52,510 nucleotides of DNA from Flavobacteriaceae bacterium (GTDB taxonomy: Bacteria; Bacteroidota; Bacteroidia; Flavobacteriales; Weeksellaceae): the NCBI GenBank assembly GCA_018260565.1, contig JAGLAZ010000002.1, forward strand, positions 135,379-187,888, read 5' to 3'. Below, in pieces: positions 43,798 through 52,490 of this stretch; positions within the stretch are counted from its first letter, which is position 1, and each line of letters opens with the position of its first letter. A model generated the notes under the pieces. That model worked only from the letters and a program-made list of their open reading frames with translations. It had not been told where the DNA came from and did not search any database. A program made the translations under genes and the position numbers.

Positions 43798-44544
43798 TTG
43801 AATCGCATTACAACCATCATCATAGAAGACGAAAAACCCGCTGCTAGAAAGCTACAAAGAATGCTCAGCCATTTTGCAGATTTGGAATTAATGGCTACGC
43901 TTCACTCTGTGGAGGAGGGGATAGAATATTTCCAAAATCATCTGCATCCGGATCTGATTTTCTCGGATATTATGTTAGGAGATGGAGTGTCTTTTGATAT
44001 TTTTGAAGCAGTTCATACGCAAAGTTTTATTATCTATACTACCGCCTTTGACCAGTATACACTGAAAGCATTTAAGCTTTATAGCATAGATTATCCCTTA
44101 AAGCCTATTTTACAAGAAGACTTGGAGCGTGCTATTGAAAAGTACCATTTCTTTAATCCTCATCAGAGGGAATCTAAACCTTTAAACTTGAAAGAACTTA
44201 TCCAAGAAAAGGTGCCAAAACTCTCTAGATTATTGGTAAAAACAGGGTATAAACTTCAAATAGTGCCGATAGAAGATGTGGCATGCTTCTATTCCGAAAA
44301 CAAACTAGTATATGCACTAACGCATGATCGAGCCTATCCTACAGAGTTTACCCTGGAAGAATTAGAAAAAGTATTGGATTCTAAAGTTTTCTTTCGGATT
44401 AGCAGGCAGTGTAATATTGCAATTACCTACATTAAACATATTCATACATCTCCCACTTACAAGGTAGAACTTACTATTCCATCTTCAGTAGAACTTGGAG
44501 TGAGCAGAGATAGGGTGAAAGATTTTAAGGATTGGCTTGTATAA
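43798..44544 (+). CDS. LytTR-family response regulator
   Basis: A 248-residue response regulator. The N-terminal receiver domain starts ITTIIIEDEKPAARKL, with the phospho-acceptor Asp in DLIFSDIMLGDG and the conserved Lys in DYPLKPI. The C-terminal LytTR DNA-binding domain is LLVKTGYKLQIVPIEDVACFYSENK... to ...VELGVSRDRVKDFKDWL. The start is unusual: the only codon that preserves the receiver is TTG at 43798, five bases after the stop of the 2TM gene; the next ATG is within the domain. It pairs with the LytS-type kinase upstream. It ends ahead of a strong terminator. Confidence 0.92.
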   Translation: MNRITTIIIEDEKPAARKLQRMLSHFADLELMATLHSVEEGIEYFQNHLHPDLIFSDIMLGDGVSFDIFEAVHTQSFIIYTTAFDQYTLKAFKLYSIDYPLKPILQEDLERAIEKYHFFNPHQRESKPLNLKELIQEKVPKLSRLLVKTGYKLQIVPIEDVACFYSENKLVYALTHDRAYPTEFTLEELEKVLDSKVFFRISRQCNIAITYIKHIHTSPTYKVELTIPSSVELGVSRDRVKDFKDWLV

Positions 44545-44570
44545 GCATTGATTACCAAGGGTATTTTAAA

Positions 44571-44602
44571 AAAAAATGTCGACTTATTAGTCGACATTTT
44601 TT
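44571..44602. terminator. Bidirectional rho-independent terminator
   Basis: AAAAAATGTCGAC-TTATTA-GTCGACATTTTTT is a 13-bp perfect stem with a six-base loop, with A and T tracts on both sides. It separates the convergent LytTR and aceA genes. Confidence 0.93.
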
Positions 44603-44617
44603 AGTTTGATCTATTAT

Positions 44618-45910
44618 TTAGTGAAACTGTTCTTCTTCTGTACTACCTTGCATCGCTGTAGTAGATGCCTCTCCGGCGGTAACAATTGTCTGAATAGCAT
44701 CAAAGTAACCTGTACCTACGAAACTCTGATGTTTTACAGCGCGGAAACCGCTTTCTTGTAGTTTAAATTCTCTTTCTTGAAGCTCACTATAGCCAGCCAT
44801 TCCGCGTTTTTTGTAAGCCATTGCCAGTTCAAACATGGAAGTATTCAGTGCATGGAATCCTGCTAGCGTAATAAATTGGAATTTATATCCCATTGAAGCT
44901 AAATCTTCACGGAAAGTTTCCATCTGAGAAACAGAAAGTTTTGCAGCCCAGTTAAATGATGGAGAACAGTTATAGGCAAGCATTTTTCCCGGGAATTCTT
45001 CATGAATTCCTTGTACAAACTCACGTGCATAGCCTAAATCTGGATTAGATGTTTCCATCCATATTAAATCTGCATAAGGTGCGTAGGAAAGGCCACGGTC
45101 AATGCCTTGTTCTACACCATTTTGTACACGATAAAATCCTTCAGGAGTGCGTTCTCCCATAATGAATTTGTGGTCTCTAGGGTCTATATCAGATGTAATA
45201 AGATCAGCAGCATCTGCATCCGTTCGGGCAACTAAAAGTGTAGGTACACCACAAACATCGGCTGCCAAACGGGCCGCAACTAATTTATTAATAGCCTCTT
45301 GGGTAGGTACCAAAACTTTTCCGCCTAAGTGCCCACATTTTTTAGCAGATGAAAGTTGATCTTCAAAATGAACTCCCGCCGCTCCGGCCTCTATCATCTG
45401 CTTCATCAGTTCGTAAGCATTAAGATTACCCCCAAAACCGGCTTCTGCATCAGCTACTATGGGAACTAAATATTCTTTGCGATCTGCACCAGATACTAAA
45501 TTTACAGATTGGATCTGATCTGCACGCAGAAGTGCATTATTAATTCTTTTTACTACACTAGGAACAGAATTGGCTGGATATAAACTTTGGTCTGGGTACA
45601 TTTCACCAGAAAGATTGGCATCTGCTGCCACCTGCCATCCAGAAAGATAAATAGCTTCCAGCCCTGCGTCTACCTCCTGTACAGCTTGGTTTCCTGTAAG
45701 TGCGCCCAGCCCAGCTACGAAATCTTGGGAAGTAAGTTTGTCCCAAAGTTTTTCTGACATCATTTTCGCAATGCTATAGTCTATTGTATAGCTACCTCGT
45801 AGTTGTAAAACTTCCTCTGGGGAATAGGGGCGTATGATGCCTTCCCAGCGTGGGTTATTTTTCCAATCTTCTGCGATTTTGTTTACTAGTTCTTGGTTCG
45901 TAGTATTCAT
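44618..45910 (-). CDS. aceA: Isocitrate lyase
   Basis: Splits isocitrate to succinate and glyoxylate, the first step of the glyoxylate shunt. The active-site signature KKCGH is at residues 190-194 with the catalytic Cys192. Other blocks: [39 protein letters not shown] split across two segments, [10 protein letters not shown] and YNCSPSFNW. The 430-residue length is that of the short bacterial form. It lies 58 bases downstream of aceB on the same strand, and together they form the glyoxylate operon. Confidence 0.97.
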   Translation of the reverse strand: MNTTNQELVNKIAEDWKNNPRWEGIIRPYSPEEVLQLRGSYTIDYSIAKMMSEKLWDKLTSQDFVAGLGALTGNQAVQEVDAGLEAIYLSGWQVAADANLSGEMYPDQSLYPANSVPSVVKRINNALLRADQIQSVNLVSGADRKEYLVPIVADAEAGFGGNLNAYELMKQMIEAGAAGVHFEDQLSSAKKCGHLGGKVLVPTQEAINKLVAARLAADVCGVPTLLVARTDADAADLITSDIDPRDHKFIMGERTPEGFYRVQNGVEQGIDRGLSYAPYADLIWMETSNPDLGYAREFVQGIHEEFPGKMLAYNCSPSFNWAAKLSVSQMETFREDLASMGYKFQFITLAGFHALNTSMFELAMAYKKRGMAGYSELQEREFKLQESGFRAVKHQSFVGTGYFDAIQTIVTAGEASTTAMQGSTEEEQFH

Positions 45911-45968
45911 ACGTGTTGTTTAAGTGAGATTTATTTTTAGTTGTATTATAATTTAAATTGGAATAGCA

Positions 45969-47540
45969 TTAATCTAAAAAAGGATAAGCTTTTAAGGTTA
46001 AAAATTCATCAAATTCTACTGAGAAAATCATTTCTTCAAAGAGTTTGGCGGCTTCAGGATAATTTCCAGAATGAAAGCGTTCTTCGCCTACATAGCTTTT
46101 TATGCTTTCCATTTCTTCTTTTTGAATTTGGTTTAAAAGATCCTTGTCTATGATTCTTCCATCAGATAACGTGGCTTTATGGTGATACCATTGCCAAATT
46201 TGAGTGCGTGATATTTCCGCTGTAGCTGCATCTTCCATCAGGTTATAGAGTGCTGCAGCGCCACTGCCGGAAAGCCAAGATTCTAGGTATAAAATTCCTA
46301 CATTGATATTGTCTCTAAGACCTGTCTCTGTAATTTCACCTGTAGGAATTTGTAATAGGTCTTCTTCTGATATTGTATATTCCGGGAATTGTTTTGAGAT
46401 TTGATTTGCTTCTGGCATTAAGTTATTAAACACATTCATAGCGACAGGTACCAAACCTGGATGCGCTACCCAAGTACCGTCATGCCCGTTTCTAGCCTCT
46501 CTTTCTTTATCTAATTGTACTTTTTTTATCGCAATTGTATTCTTTTCCTCATCATTTTTTATGGGGATTTGAGCTGCCATACCGCCCATAGCGTGCACAC
46601 CTCTTCTATGGCAGATCTGAATCAATTTTTTTGAATAAGCCTCCATAAAAGGGGACGCCATTGTCACTTCTGCACGATCCGGAAGAACGAAACCCTCCAG
46701 ATTTCGGAATTTTTTAATAAAAGAAAAGATATAATCCCAGCGTCCACAATTAAGGCCTGCGCTATGCTCTTTTAGTTCAAATAATATTTCATCCATTTGG
46801 AATGCTGCGGTAATAGTTTCTATCAACACAGTTGCTTTTATTTTACCAGTAGGTATACCACAATATCGTTGAGAAAAAAGGAATACATCATTCCACCAGC
46901 GGGCTTCTAGGTGATGTTCTAGTTTCGGAAGATAAAAATAAGGACCACTACCATTTTTTAATAATGTCTTAGCATTAAGATAAAAATAAATCCCAAAATC
47001 TATCAGTGAACCTGATGCTTCCTCATCCTGAATGTGAATATGTTTCTCTGGCAGGTGGAGACCTCTAGGTCGCACCATCAGAACGGCAGTTTTTTCTTTT
47101 AATTCATATTTCTTTCCTGAGGAATTAGTATATTCTATCTGACGGCGTACAGCATCGAAAAGGTTTTTCTGGCCGTCTATAAGATTTTCCCAAGTAGGAG
47201 ATGTACTATCTTCAAAATCTGCCATAAAAACTTTTGCGCCGCTATTCAAAGCGTTAATAATCATTTTTCTGTCTACAGGTCCGGTGATCTCTACGCGGCG
47301 GTCTAGGATATCATCTGGTATTGGCTGGCACTGCCAGTCGGATTCCCGTGCAGATTTAGTTTTGGCTAAAAATGTAGGAAGATTACCATTGTTTATATCC
47401 TCCTGGACATAGATTCTATTTTCTAATAGTTCAAGCCTTTTAGGATTAAATTTTTTATGAAGAGCAATAAGAAAATTTACCAACTCTGGCTGAAATATCT
47501 CTGGGTATTTTTCCTTAGTTATAAATTTAAAGTTTTCCAT
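45969..47540 (-). CDS. aceB: Malate synthase A
   Basis: Condenses glyoxylate with acetyl-CoA to malate, the second step of the glyoxylate shunt. The 523-residue length and sequence match the A-type enzyme: DFEDSTSPTWEN, MVRPRGLHLPEKH with a catalytic Arg, ETITAAFQMDEILFELKEHSAGLNCGRWDYIFS, and DGTWVAHPGLVPVA. It is the first gene of the aceBA operon. The ATG lies 19 bases behind a TAnnTTTG element, and the divergent regulator gene begins 106 bases away. Confidence 0.97.
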   Translation of the reverse strand: MENFKFITKEKYPEIFQPELVNFLIALHKKFNPKRLELLENRIYVQEDINNGNLPTFLAKTKSARESDWQCQPIPDDILDRRVEITGPVDRKMIINALNSGAKVFMADFEDSTSPTWENLIDGQKNLFDAVRRQIEYTNSSGKKYELKEKTAVLMVRPRGLHLPEKHIHIQDEEASGSLIDFGIYFYLNAKTLLKNGSGPYFYLPKLEHHLEARWWNDVFLFSQRYCGIPTGKIKATVLIETITAAFQMDEILFELKEHSAGLNCGRWDYIFSFIKKFRNLEGFVLPDRAEVTMASPFMEAYSKKLIQICHRRGVHAMGGMAAQIPIKNDEEKNTIAIKKVQLDKEREARNGHDGTWVAHPGLVPVAMNVFNNLMPEANQISKQFPEYTISEEDLLQIPTGEITETGLRDNINVGILYLESWLSGSGAAALYNLMEDAATAEISRTQIWQWYHHKATLSDGRIIDKDLLNQIQKEEMESIKSYVGEERFHSGNYPEAAKLFEEMIFSVEFDEFLTLKAYPFLD

Positions 47541-47559
47541 GAGGAATTAAATATTTCTT

Positions 47560-47567
47560 CAAATATA
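47560..47567 (-). promoter_or_regulatory. -7 element of the aceBA operon
   Basis: The minus strand reads TATATTTG, matching TAnnTTTG. The inverted repeat at 47583-47598 covers the region where -33 contacts would be made. Confidence 0.6.
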
Positions 47568-47582
47568 TAAAAATTTCTCTAA

Positions 47583-47616
47583 TAGCGAATTTTCGCTAAT
47601 TAATTTTATTTCGCTA
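47583..47616. promoter_or_regulatory. Operator of the glyoxylate locus: TTCGCTA half-sites
   Basis: TAGCGAA (47583-47589) and TTCGCTA (47592-47598) form a perfect 7-2-7 inverted repeat. A third half-site TTCGCTA follows at 47610-47616, 18 bases on. The pair overlaps the -33 zone of aceB and the third copy overlaps the -33 zone of the divergent regulator gene. This is the layout expected for one protein that controls aceBA and itself. Confidence 0.7.
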
Positions 47617-47633
47617 AAAACTGGCATAATTAA

Positions 47634-47641
47634 TATCTTTG
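47634..47641 (+). promoter_or_regulatory. -7 element of the RamB-like regulator gene
   Basis: TATCTTTG matches TAnnTTTG and ends four bases before the ATG at 47646, predicting a leaderless mRNA. Confidence 0.6.
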
Positions 47642-47645
47642 GACG

Positions 47646-49121
47646 ATGAAAGGGGAAACGGATCTTATTAAAACTATTTTTGGGTTAAAACTTAAAACGC
47701 TTCGCCAAAAGAACAATTGGTCCTTACAGGAGTTTTCTGATAAAACAGGTCTTTCCAAATCGTATTTAAATGAAATAGAGCACGGAAAAAAATATCCTAA
47801 GCATGATAAAATTCTTGTTATAGCAGAGGCATTGGGATGTGAATTTAATGATCTGGTATCTACGAAAATGGATAAAAGCCTAAACGCTTTATCAGAAATT
47901 ATCAACTCTGAATTTTATAAAGAACTCCCGCTGGAACTATTTGGTATCAGCCGTATTGCTTTAGTGGGATTAGTAAGTGAAGCACCCAAAAAGGTGACTG
48001 CCTTTCTAAATACATTGGTGGAAATTTCACAAAATTATAATGTTAGTAAGGAAAAGTTCTACTATACAGTTTTGCGGAGTTTTCAAGAAATGCACGACAA
48101 TTTTTTCCCGGAAATAGAGAAAGCAGCGTTTGAATTTACTGATATTTTAGGAACCAACGTAGAATCAGAATATCATATAGAGACCTTAGAAAAAATTTTA
48201 TGTATTAAATTTGGATATCGCATAGAATACACAGATTTTAATCAACAGCCGAAACTTACATCTTTAAGATCTTTGTATGTACCAGAGAAAAATTTATTAT
48301 TTATCAATCAAAGATTACACATTAGTCAAAAAATATTTATTTTATGTAAGGAATTGGGTTATAATGTTTTACATCTGGAGCCCAGGCCCTATTCCTACTC
48401 ATGGTTTGTCTTTAGAAGTTTTGAGGAATTATTAAATAATTTCTACGCCTCGTATTTTGCGGGATGCATTTTAATTCCGAAACTAAATTTCGAAGAGAAA
48501 TTAAGGGATTTTTTTTCGTTACCGAATTGGGACTCAAATAAGTTCGAATCTTTCTTATTTTCATGTACAGATTCACCTGAAACATTTTATTATCGGCTCA
48601 CTAATATTTTGCCACAGGAATTTGGAATAAAAGATCTCTTTTATCTTTGTTTTGTTAAAAGGAATGACACCGAAGACATTTTACTTTTAAAAGAATTACA
48701 CTTAAATAGCCAGCAGGCACCCCATGCCAATGCTACTCACGAACACTATTGCAGGCGCTGGATTGCAGTAAAAAATTTAGAAAATCTTAATAATTTTCCT
48801 ACAATAACCTCTGTGCAAATTTCCGATTATAAGGATACGGGGAAAAAGTATTTGGTAATTTCTACAGCGCATACAAATCCCTTTTCTGATGGGAAAAACC
48901 GCAGCTATTGCATAGGGATTTTGCTGAACCCGAGCCTTTCAAAAAAGATTGGTTTTGTAAATGATACTTCCATTCCGAGTATTCCTGTAGGAGTAACCTG
49001 TGAAACTTGCAACATTTTGGATTGTGAAGTACGGCAAGCACCTCCCATCATTCTCAATAAGAAAAAATATATGAAAGAAATGGCCGTGGAAATCGCCAAA
49101 CTGCGGAATTCAGTTCTTTAA
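47646..49121 (+). CDS. XRE-family regulator of the RamB/PrpR (ScfR) type, probable glyoxylate shunt regulator
   Basis: A 491-residue regulator. An XRE helix-turn-helix covers about residues 11-67 (LKLKTLRQKNNWSLQEFSDKTGLSKSYLNEIEHGKK, given here in parts: SLQEFSDKTGLSKSYLNEIE is the core). An IrrE-like domain follows, but its HExxH zinc motif has become KELGY at 235-239, so no peptidase activity is expected. The C-terminal domain holds Cys369, Cys452, Cys455 and Cys460 (TCETCNILDC), as in the ScfR family, where mycobacterial PrpR is reported, from memory, to bind acyl-CoA and an Fe-S cluster. RamB, of the same family, controls aceA/aceB in Corynebacterium; here the gene is divergent from aceBA. 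Confidence 0.9.
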   Translation: MKGETDLIKTIFGLKLKTLRQKNNWSLQEFSDKTGLSKSYLNEIEHGKKYPKHDKILVIAEALGCEFNDLVSTKMDKSLNALSEIINSEFYKELPLELFGISRIALVGLVSEAPKKVTAFLNTLVEISQNYNVSKEKFYYTVLRSFQEMHDNFFPEIEKAAFEFTDILGTNVESEYHIETLEKILCIKFGYRIEYTDFNQQPKLTSLRSLYVPEKNLLFINQRLHISQKIFILCKELGYNVLHLEPRPYSYSWFVFRSFEELLNNFYASYFAGCILIPKLNFEEKLRDFFSLPNWDSNKFESFLFSCTDSPETFYYRLTNILPQEFGIKDLFYLCFVKRNDTEDILLLKELHLNSQQAPHANATHEHYCRRWIAVKNLENLNNFPTITSVQISDYKDTGKKYLVISTAHTNPFSDGKNRSYCIGILLNPSLSKKIGFVNDTSIPSIPVGVTCETCNILDCEVRQAPPIILNKKKYMKEMAVEIAKLRNSVL

Positions 49122-49245
49122 TTTATGTATTAATACGATTAAATTTAAATACTTTCTTAAAAACAAGAGGGTAGTGTAAATAATGTAAACATTCCTAATT
49201 TTAAACCTAATAAAAATGATTCTACTAAAATTATTTATAATTAAA

Positions 49246-50433
49246 TCAGCTTATTACACCGCTTCCTAAACATTCTTCACCCTGATACCATGCCGCGAAT
49301 TGGCCTTCTGCAACTGCGGATTGGGCAGTTTCAAATTCTAAGTATAAAGCATCTTCATATTGATGAAGGATAGCATTTTCTAAAGATTGCCGGTAGCGTA
49401 TCCGTGCTTGTACAGGCAAAGTCTCGCCATTATTTAACTTTATATCTTCCCGAATCCAATGAACTTCTATAGTGTTCATCTTAATCACTTTTTGAAAAAG
49501 TCCTGGAAAAGAATGGCTTTCACCTACAAATAATATGTTGTTTTCCATATCCCGAGAAATTACAAAACAACTTTCTTTATGTCCACCAATTCCCAAACCT
49601 TTGCTTTGTCCTATGGTATAATATTGTGCACCTTGATGTAAGCCAATAACTTTGCCGTCCTTTTTTTGATATTTTATCTTTTTTGATAGGAATTCTAACT
49701 CTTCTTTCTTGGATGAAAATTCTGGCAGTGTATTGTGATACTCAGGAAAAACTTTAAAAATTTCTACAATTTCTCCTTGCTTAGGCTGAATTTGTTGTTT
49801 TAAAAATTCTGGGAGGCTTACTTTTCCTATAAAGCAAAGCCCTTGAGAATCTTTTTTTTCTGCTGTAACAAGTCCTGCTGATTTTGCAATTTCTCGCACT
49901 TCCGGTTTTGTAAGTTCTCCAATGGGAAATAGTGCTTTAGATAGCTGGTTTTGGTTTAACTGGCATAAAAAATAGCTTTGATCTTTATTGATATCCTTTC
50001 CTGCTAAGAGATGGAATATTTCTGCACCATTCTCTTCTTGGGTGGAGCTAAGCCTTGCATAATGGCCTGTGGCAACTTTCTCTGCCCCTAATGAAAGAGC
50101 TGTTTCTAAAAATACATCAAATTTTACTTCCCTATTACAAAGTATATCAGGATTGGGTGTACGGCCTATTTCGTATTCAGCAAACATATAATCTACGATA
50201 CGCTCTTTGTAGAGTTCGCTCATATCAATCACTTGGAAAGGGATTCCGAGCTTCTGGGCAACCAAAAGGGCATCGTTACTATCTTCTATCCAAGGGCATT
50301 CGTCCTCCAAAGTCACAGAAGCATCATTCCAATTGCGCATAAATAACCCTATCACCTCATGGCCTTCTTGCTGTAATAAATATGCTGCTACACTGGAATC
50401 TACCCCTCCGGAAAGTCCAACTACAATTTTCAT
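49246..50433 (-). CDS. mnmA: tRNA-specific 2-thiouridylase MnmA
   Basis: Makes 2-thiouridine at the wobble base of tRNAs for Lys, Glu and Gln. The PP-loop [15 protein letters not shown] is at residues 6-20. The two catalytic cysteines are Cys99 in [11 protein letters not shown] and Cys200 in [15 protein letters not shown] and the C-terminal beta-barrel segment [10 protein letters not shown] are standard. The 395-residue length is slightly longer than E. coli MnmA; the extra sits around residues 220-255 (a Lys/Glu-rich insertion). The divergent outer membrane gene starts only 33 bases upstream. Confidence 0.96.
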   Translation of the reverse strand: MKIVVGLSGGVDSSVAAYLLQQEGHEVIGLFMRNWNDASVTLEDECPWIEDSNDALLVAQKLGIPFQVIDMSELYKERIVDYMFAEYEIGRTPNPDILCNREVKFDVFLETALSLGAEKVATGHYARLSSTQEENGAEIFHLLAGKDINKDQSYFLCQLNQNQLSKALFPIGELTKPEVREIAKSAGLVTAEKKDSQGLCFIGKVSLPEFLKQQIQPKQGEIVEIFKVFPEYHNTLPEFSSKKEELEFLSKKIKYQKKDGKVIGLHQGAQYYTIGQSKGLGIGGHKESCFVISRDMENNILFVGESHSFPGLFQKVIKMNTIEVHWIREDIKLNNGETLPVQARIRYRQSLENAILHQYEDALYLEFETAQSAVAEGQFAAWYQGEECLGSGVIS

Positions 50434-50444
50434 GAATTTAATAT

Positions 50445-50461
50445 TACTTTTGTCAAAAATA
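50445..50461. promoter_or_regulatory. Interlocked divergent -7 elements of mnmA and the outer membrane protein gene
   Basis: TACTTTTG (plus, 50445-50452) lies 14 bases before the ATG at 50467. TATTTTTG (minus, 50461-50454) lies 20 bases before the mnmA ATG at 50433. Both match TAnnTTTG and are separated by a single base, so two polymerases could not occupy them at once. Confidence 0.55.
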
Positions 50462-50466
50462 CACTT

Positions 50467-51000
50467 ATGCGGCGTACCATCCTATCTTTCCTTACACTCG
50501 CATGTTCTGCTGTATGTTTTGGGCAAATTTCAATTGGAAATACCTTTGGAGAAGGGAAGTGGCGTGTAGGTGGCTCCGCTGGATTAGGAGGAAGTTTTGG
50601 GGATAATTCTGGATGGTCTTTAAACCTTGCCCCACGCTTGGGCTATGCACTTAGCCCTGCAGCAGAAGTAGGACTGATAGGAAATTTTTCCTATTCTAAA
50701 TCCGATTGGTATACGAGTACCAACATAGGAATTGGTCCGTATATGCAATATTATATCGGATCCAGATTTTTTGCACAAGCCTTATATCAACATTATTTTA
50801 TCTCGGTAAAAGATAAATACAGCTCCAGAAATTTTTCTGCTAATGAAGATGCACTGTATTTGGGGGGCGGATATTTACAGCCGATAGGAAGAAATGCTTC
50901 CCTACAATTTGGGCTGATGTACAATGTACTTTATAATGAAAAAACGTCTTACCAAAACGGTGCTCTCATTCCTTCCATTGGAGTAGTTATGGGATTATAA
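50467..51000 (+). CDS. Small outer membrane beta-barrel protein
   Basis: A 177-residue exported protein. Signal peptide about residues 1-19 ([20 protein letters not shown]). The mature part alternates polar and hydrophobic residues in about eight strands ([106 protein letters not shown]), as in OmpX/OmpA-like eight-stranded barrels. No function can be assigned. It is followed by tryptophanase in convergent orientation. Confidence 0.85.
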   Translation: MRRTILSFLTLACSAVCFGQISIGNTFGEGKWRVGGSAGLGGSFGDNSGWSLNLAPRLGYALSPAAEVGLIGNFSYSKSDWYTSTNIGIGPYMQYYIGSRFFAQALYQHYFISVKDKYSSRNFSANEDALYLGGGYLQPIGRNASLQFGLMYNVLYNEKTSYQNGALIPSIGVVMGL

Positions 51001-51009
51001 GTTTTGGTA

Positions 51010-51034
51010 TAATTTTAAAGTAAAACTAAAATTA
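51010..51034. terminator. Weak AT-only hairpin between convergent genes
   Basis: TAATTTTA (51010-51017) and TAAAATTA (51027-51034) form an 8-bp inverted repeat with a 9-base loop, between the outer membrane protein gene and tryptophanase. No G or C pairs, so termination is only possible. Confidence 0.3.
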
Positions 51035-51041
51035 ATTTGTG

Positions 51042-52418
51042 TTATAATGATTTTAACATTACACTAAAATGCCGAAGTAAATCCGCTTCATAGACGATTT
51101 CGTAGCCTTTTGTAATTTCTTGTCTTCTTTCAAATACCTTACATACGGCTGCAGCTATATATCGAATATGATTATCAGTATAGGTGCGTCTTGGAATGGT
51201 AAGGCGTAATAATTCTAATTTAGGATATCGATTTTCTCTGGATACTGGATCGCGATCTGCTAGTAAAGTTCCAATTTCTACTGCCCGTATTCCTGCTTCC
51301 TTATAAAGTTCTATTGCTAAAGTCTGTGCAATATATTCTTCTTTGGGTACATGTGGTAAAAATCGAGTTGCGTCTATAAAAACAGCATGTCCGCCAATCG
51401 GTTTTTGAATGGGGATTCCTTGCTGAATCAACAGATTCCCAAGGAGTTCTACTTGTTTAATCCTGCTCTCCAAATAGGGAAATTCGGTTGCTTCATCCAG
51501 CCCTACCGCGAGTGCTGCCATATCCCGCCCAGCCAATCCGCCATAGGTAAGAAATCCTTCAAATAATATGAGAAAATTCCCTGCCTTGCGGTAAAGTTCC
51601 TCGTCTTGTAGGGCGATGAATCCACCAATATTTACCAATCCGTCTTTCTTGGAGCTCATCGTCATTCCCACTCCATAAGAAAACATCTTTGTGCATATTT
51701 CCTTGATATTGAAATTTTTGCAGTCTTCCTCTCTTGTTTTGATGAAGTAGGCATTCTCTGCAAATCTTGCTGCATCAAAAAGTAAGGGGATGTCATATTT
51801 GTCGGATAGTTCCTTTACATCTTTTATATTTTGTAATGAAACGGGCTGACCTCCGGCGGTATTGCAGGTTATAGTTATTAGACAGAAAGGAATTTGCTCC
51901 TTTGAATAGCTTTGATATACCTTTTCTAACTTTTTTAAGTCGATATTACCTTTGAAAGGGTGCGGATTTTCAATATCAAATGCCTCGTCTATCGTACAGT
52001 CCAAAGCATGCGCATGGCGGAATTCAATATGCCCTTTTGTAGTGTCAAAATGTGAATTTCCCGGAATGATGTCACCTTCCTTGACTAAAGCTGAGAATAA
52101 TACATTCTCTGCCGCCCTTCCTTGATGTGTAGGAAGCAGATAGGAGAAACCGGTGATGTGCTCTACCGTATTTTTTAGTTGATGAAAAGAGCGGGAGCCT
52201 GCATAGCTCTCATCGCCCGTCATGATGGCCGCCCACTGTGCATCCGACATGGCACCCGTGCCGGAATCCGTCAGTAAATCTATAAAAACATGCTCCGAAC
52301 GAAGATTAAACAAATTGTACCCGGCCTCCCGTATATAGACTTCGCGCTCCTCCCGGGTTGTGGTTTTTAGGGGTTCCACAGTTTTTATTCGGAAGGGTTC
52401 GGCGTAGGGGAGTTGCAT
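51042..52418 (-). CDS. tnaA: Tryptophanase (tryptophan indole-lyase)
   Basis: PLP enzyme that converts L-tryptophan to indole, pyruvate and ammonia. Shared beta-eliminating lyase blocks: FIDLLTDSGTGAMSD, PTHQGRAAEN, GGQPVSLQN, the PLP lysine in MSSKKDG (Lys258) and RLTIPRRTYT. Three positions that separate it from tyrosine phenol-lyase point to tryptophanase: Asp125 in HFDTTKGH (Thr in the phenol-lyase), Ile in GIRAVEIG (Arg in the phenol-lyase) and His in LLRHFS (Phe there). I use the ATG at 52418, giving 458 residues starting MQLPYAEPFRIKTVE. The 18-residue hydrophobic extension from 52472 is untranslated AT-rich leader. Confidence 0.93.
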   Translation of the reverse strand: MQLPYAEPFRIKTVEPLKTTTREEREVYIREAGYNLFNLRSEHVFIDLLTDSGTGAMSDAQWAAIMTGDESYAGSRSFHQLKNTVEHITGFSYLLPTHQGRAAENVLFSALVKEGDIIPGNSHFDTTKGHIEFRHAHALDCTIDEAFDIENPHPFKGNIDLKKLEKVYQSYSKEQIPFCLITITCNTAGGQPVSLQNIKDVKELSDKYDIPLLFDAARFAENAYFIKTREEDCKNFNIKEICTKMFSYGVGMTMSSKKDGLVNIGGFIALQDEELYRKAGNFLILFEGFLTYGGLAGRDMAALAVGLDEATEFPYLESRIKQVELLGNLLIQQGIPIQKPIGGHAVFIDATRFLPHVPKEEYIAQTLAIELYKEAGIRAVEIGTLLADRDPVSRENRYPKLELLRLTIPRRTYTDNHIRYIAAAVCKVFERRQEITKGYEIVYEADLLRHFSVMLKSL

Positions 52419-52470
52419 GAATTTTATTAAGATTATAAAGATTAAAATTAAATAAAAATGTCTTAAACGC

Positions 52471-52490
52471 AAAAATCTGGACAGATTTTT
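52471..52490. other. Perfect inverted repeat upstream of tryptophanase
   Basis: AAAAATCT-GGAC-AGATTTTT is an inverted repeat with A and T ends, 53 bases upstream of the tnaA ATG. It could be an operator or the terminator of a gene outside the window; the sequence here cannot decide. Confidence 0.35.

Noticed and set aside
51042..52418. Tyrosine phenol-lyase as the identity of the beta-eliminating lyase
   Set aside because: Asp125, the Ile in AVEIG and the C-terminal His all match tryptophanase, not the phenol-lyase.
52419..52472. N-terminal hydrophobic extension of tryptophanase that looks like a signal peptide
   Set aside because: Tryptophanases are cytoplasmic and begin at the position of MQLPYAEPFR. 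The extension is translated AT-rich leader.
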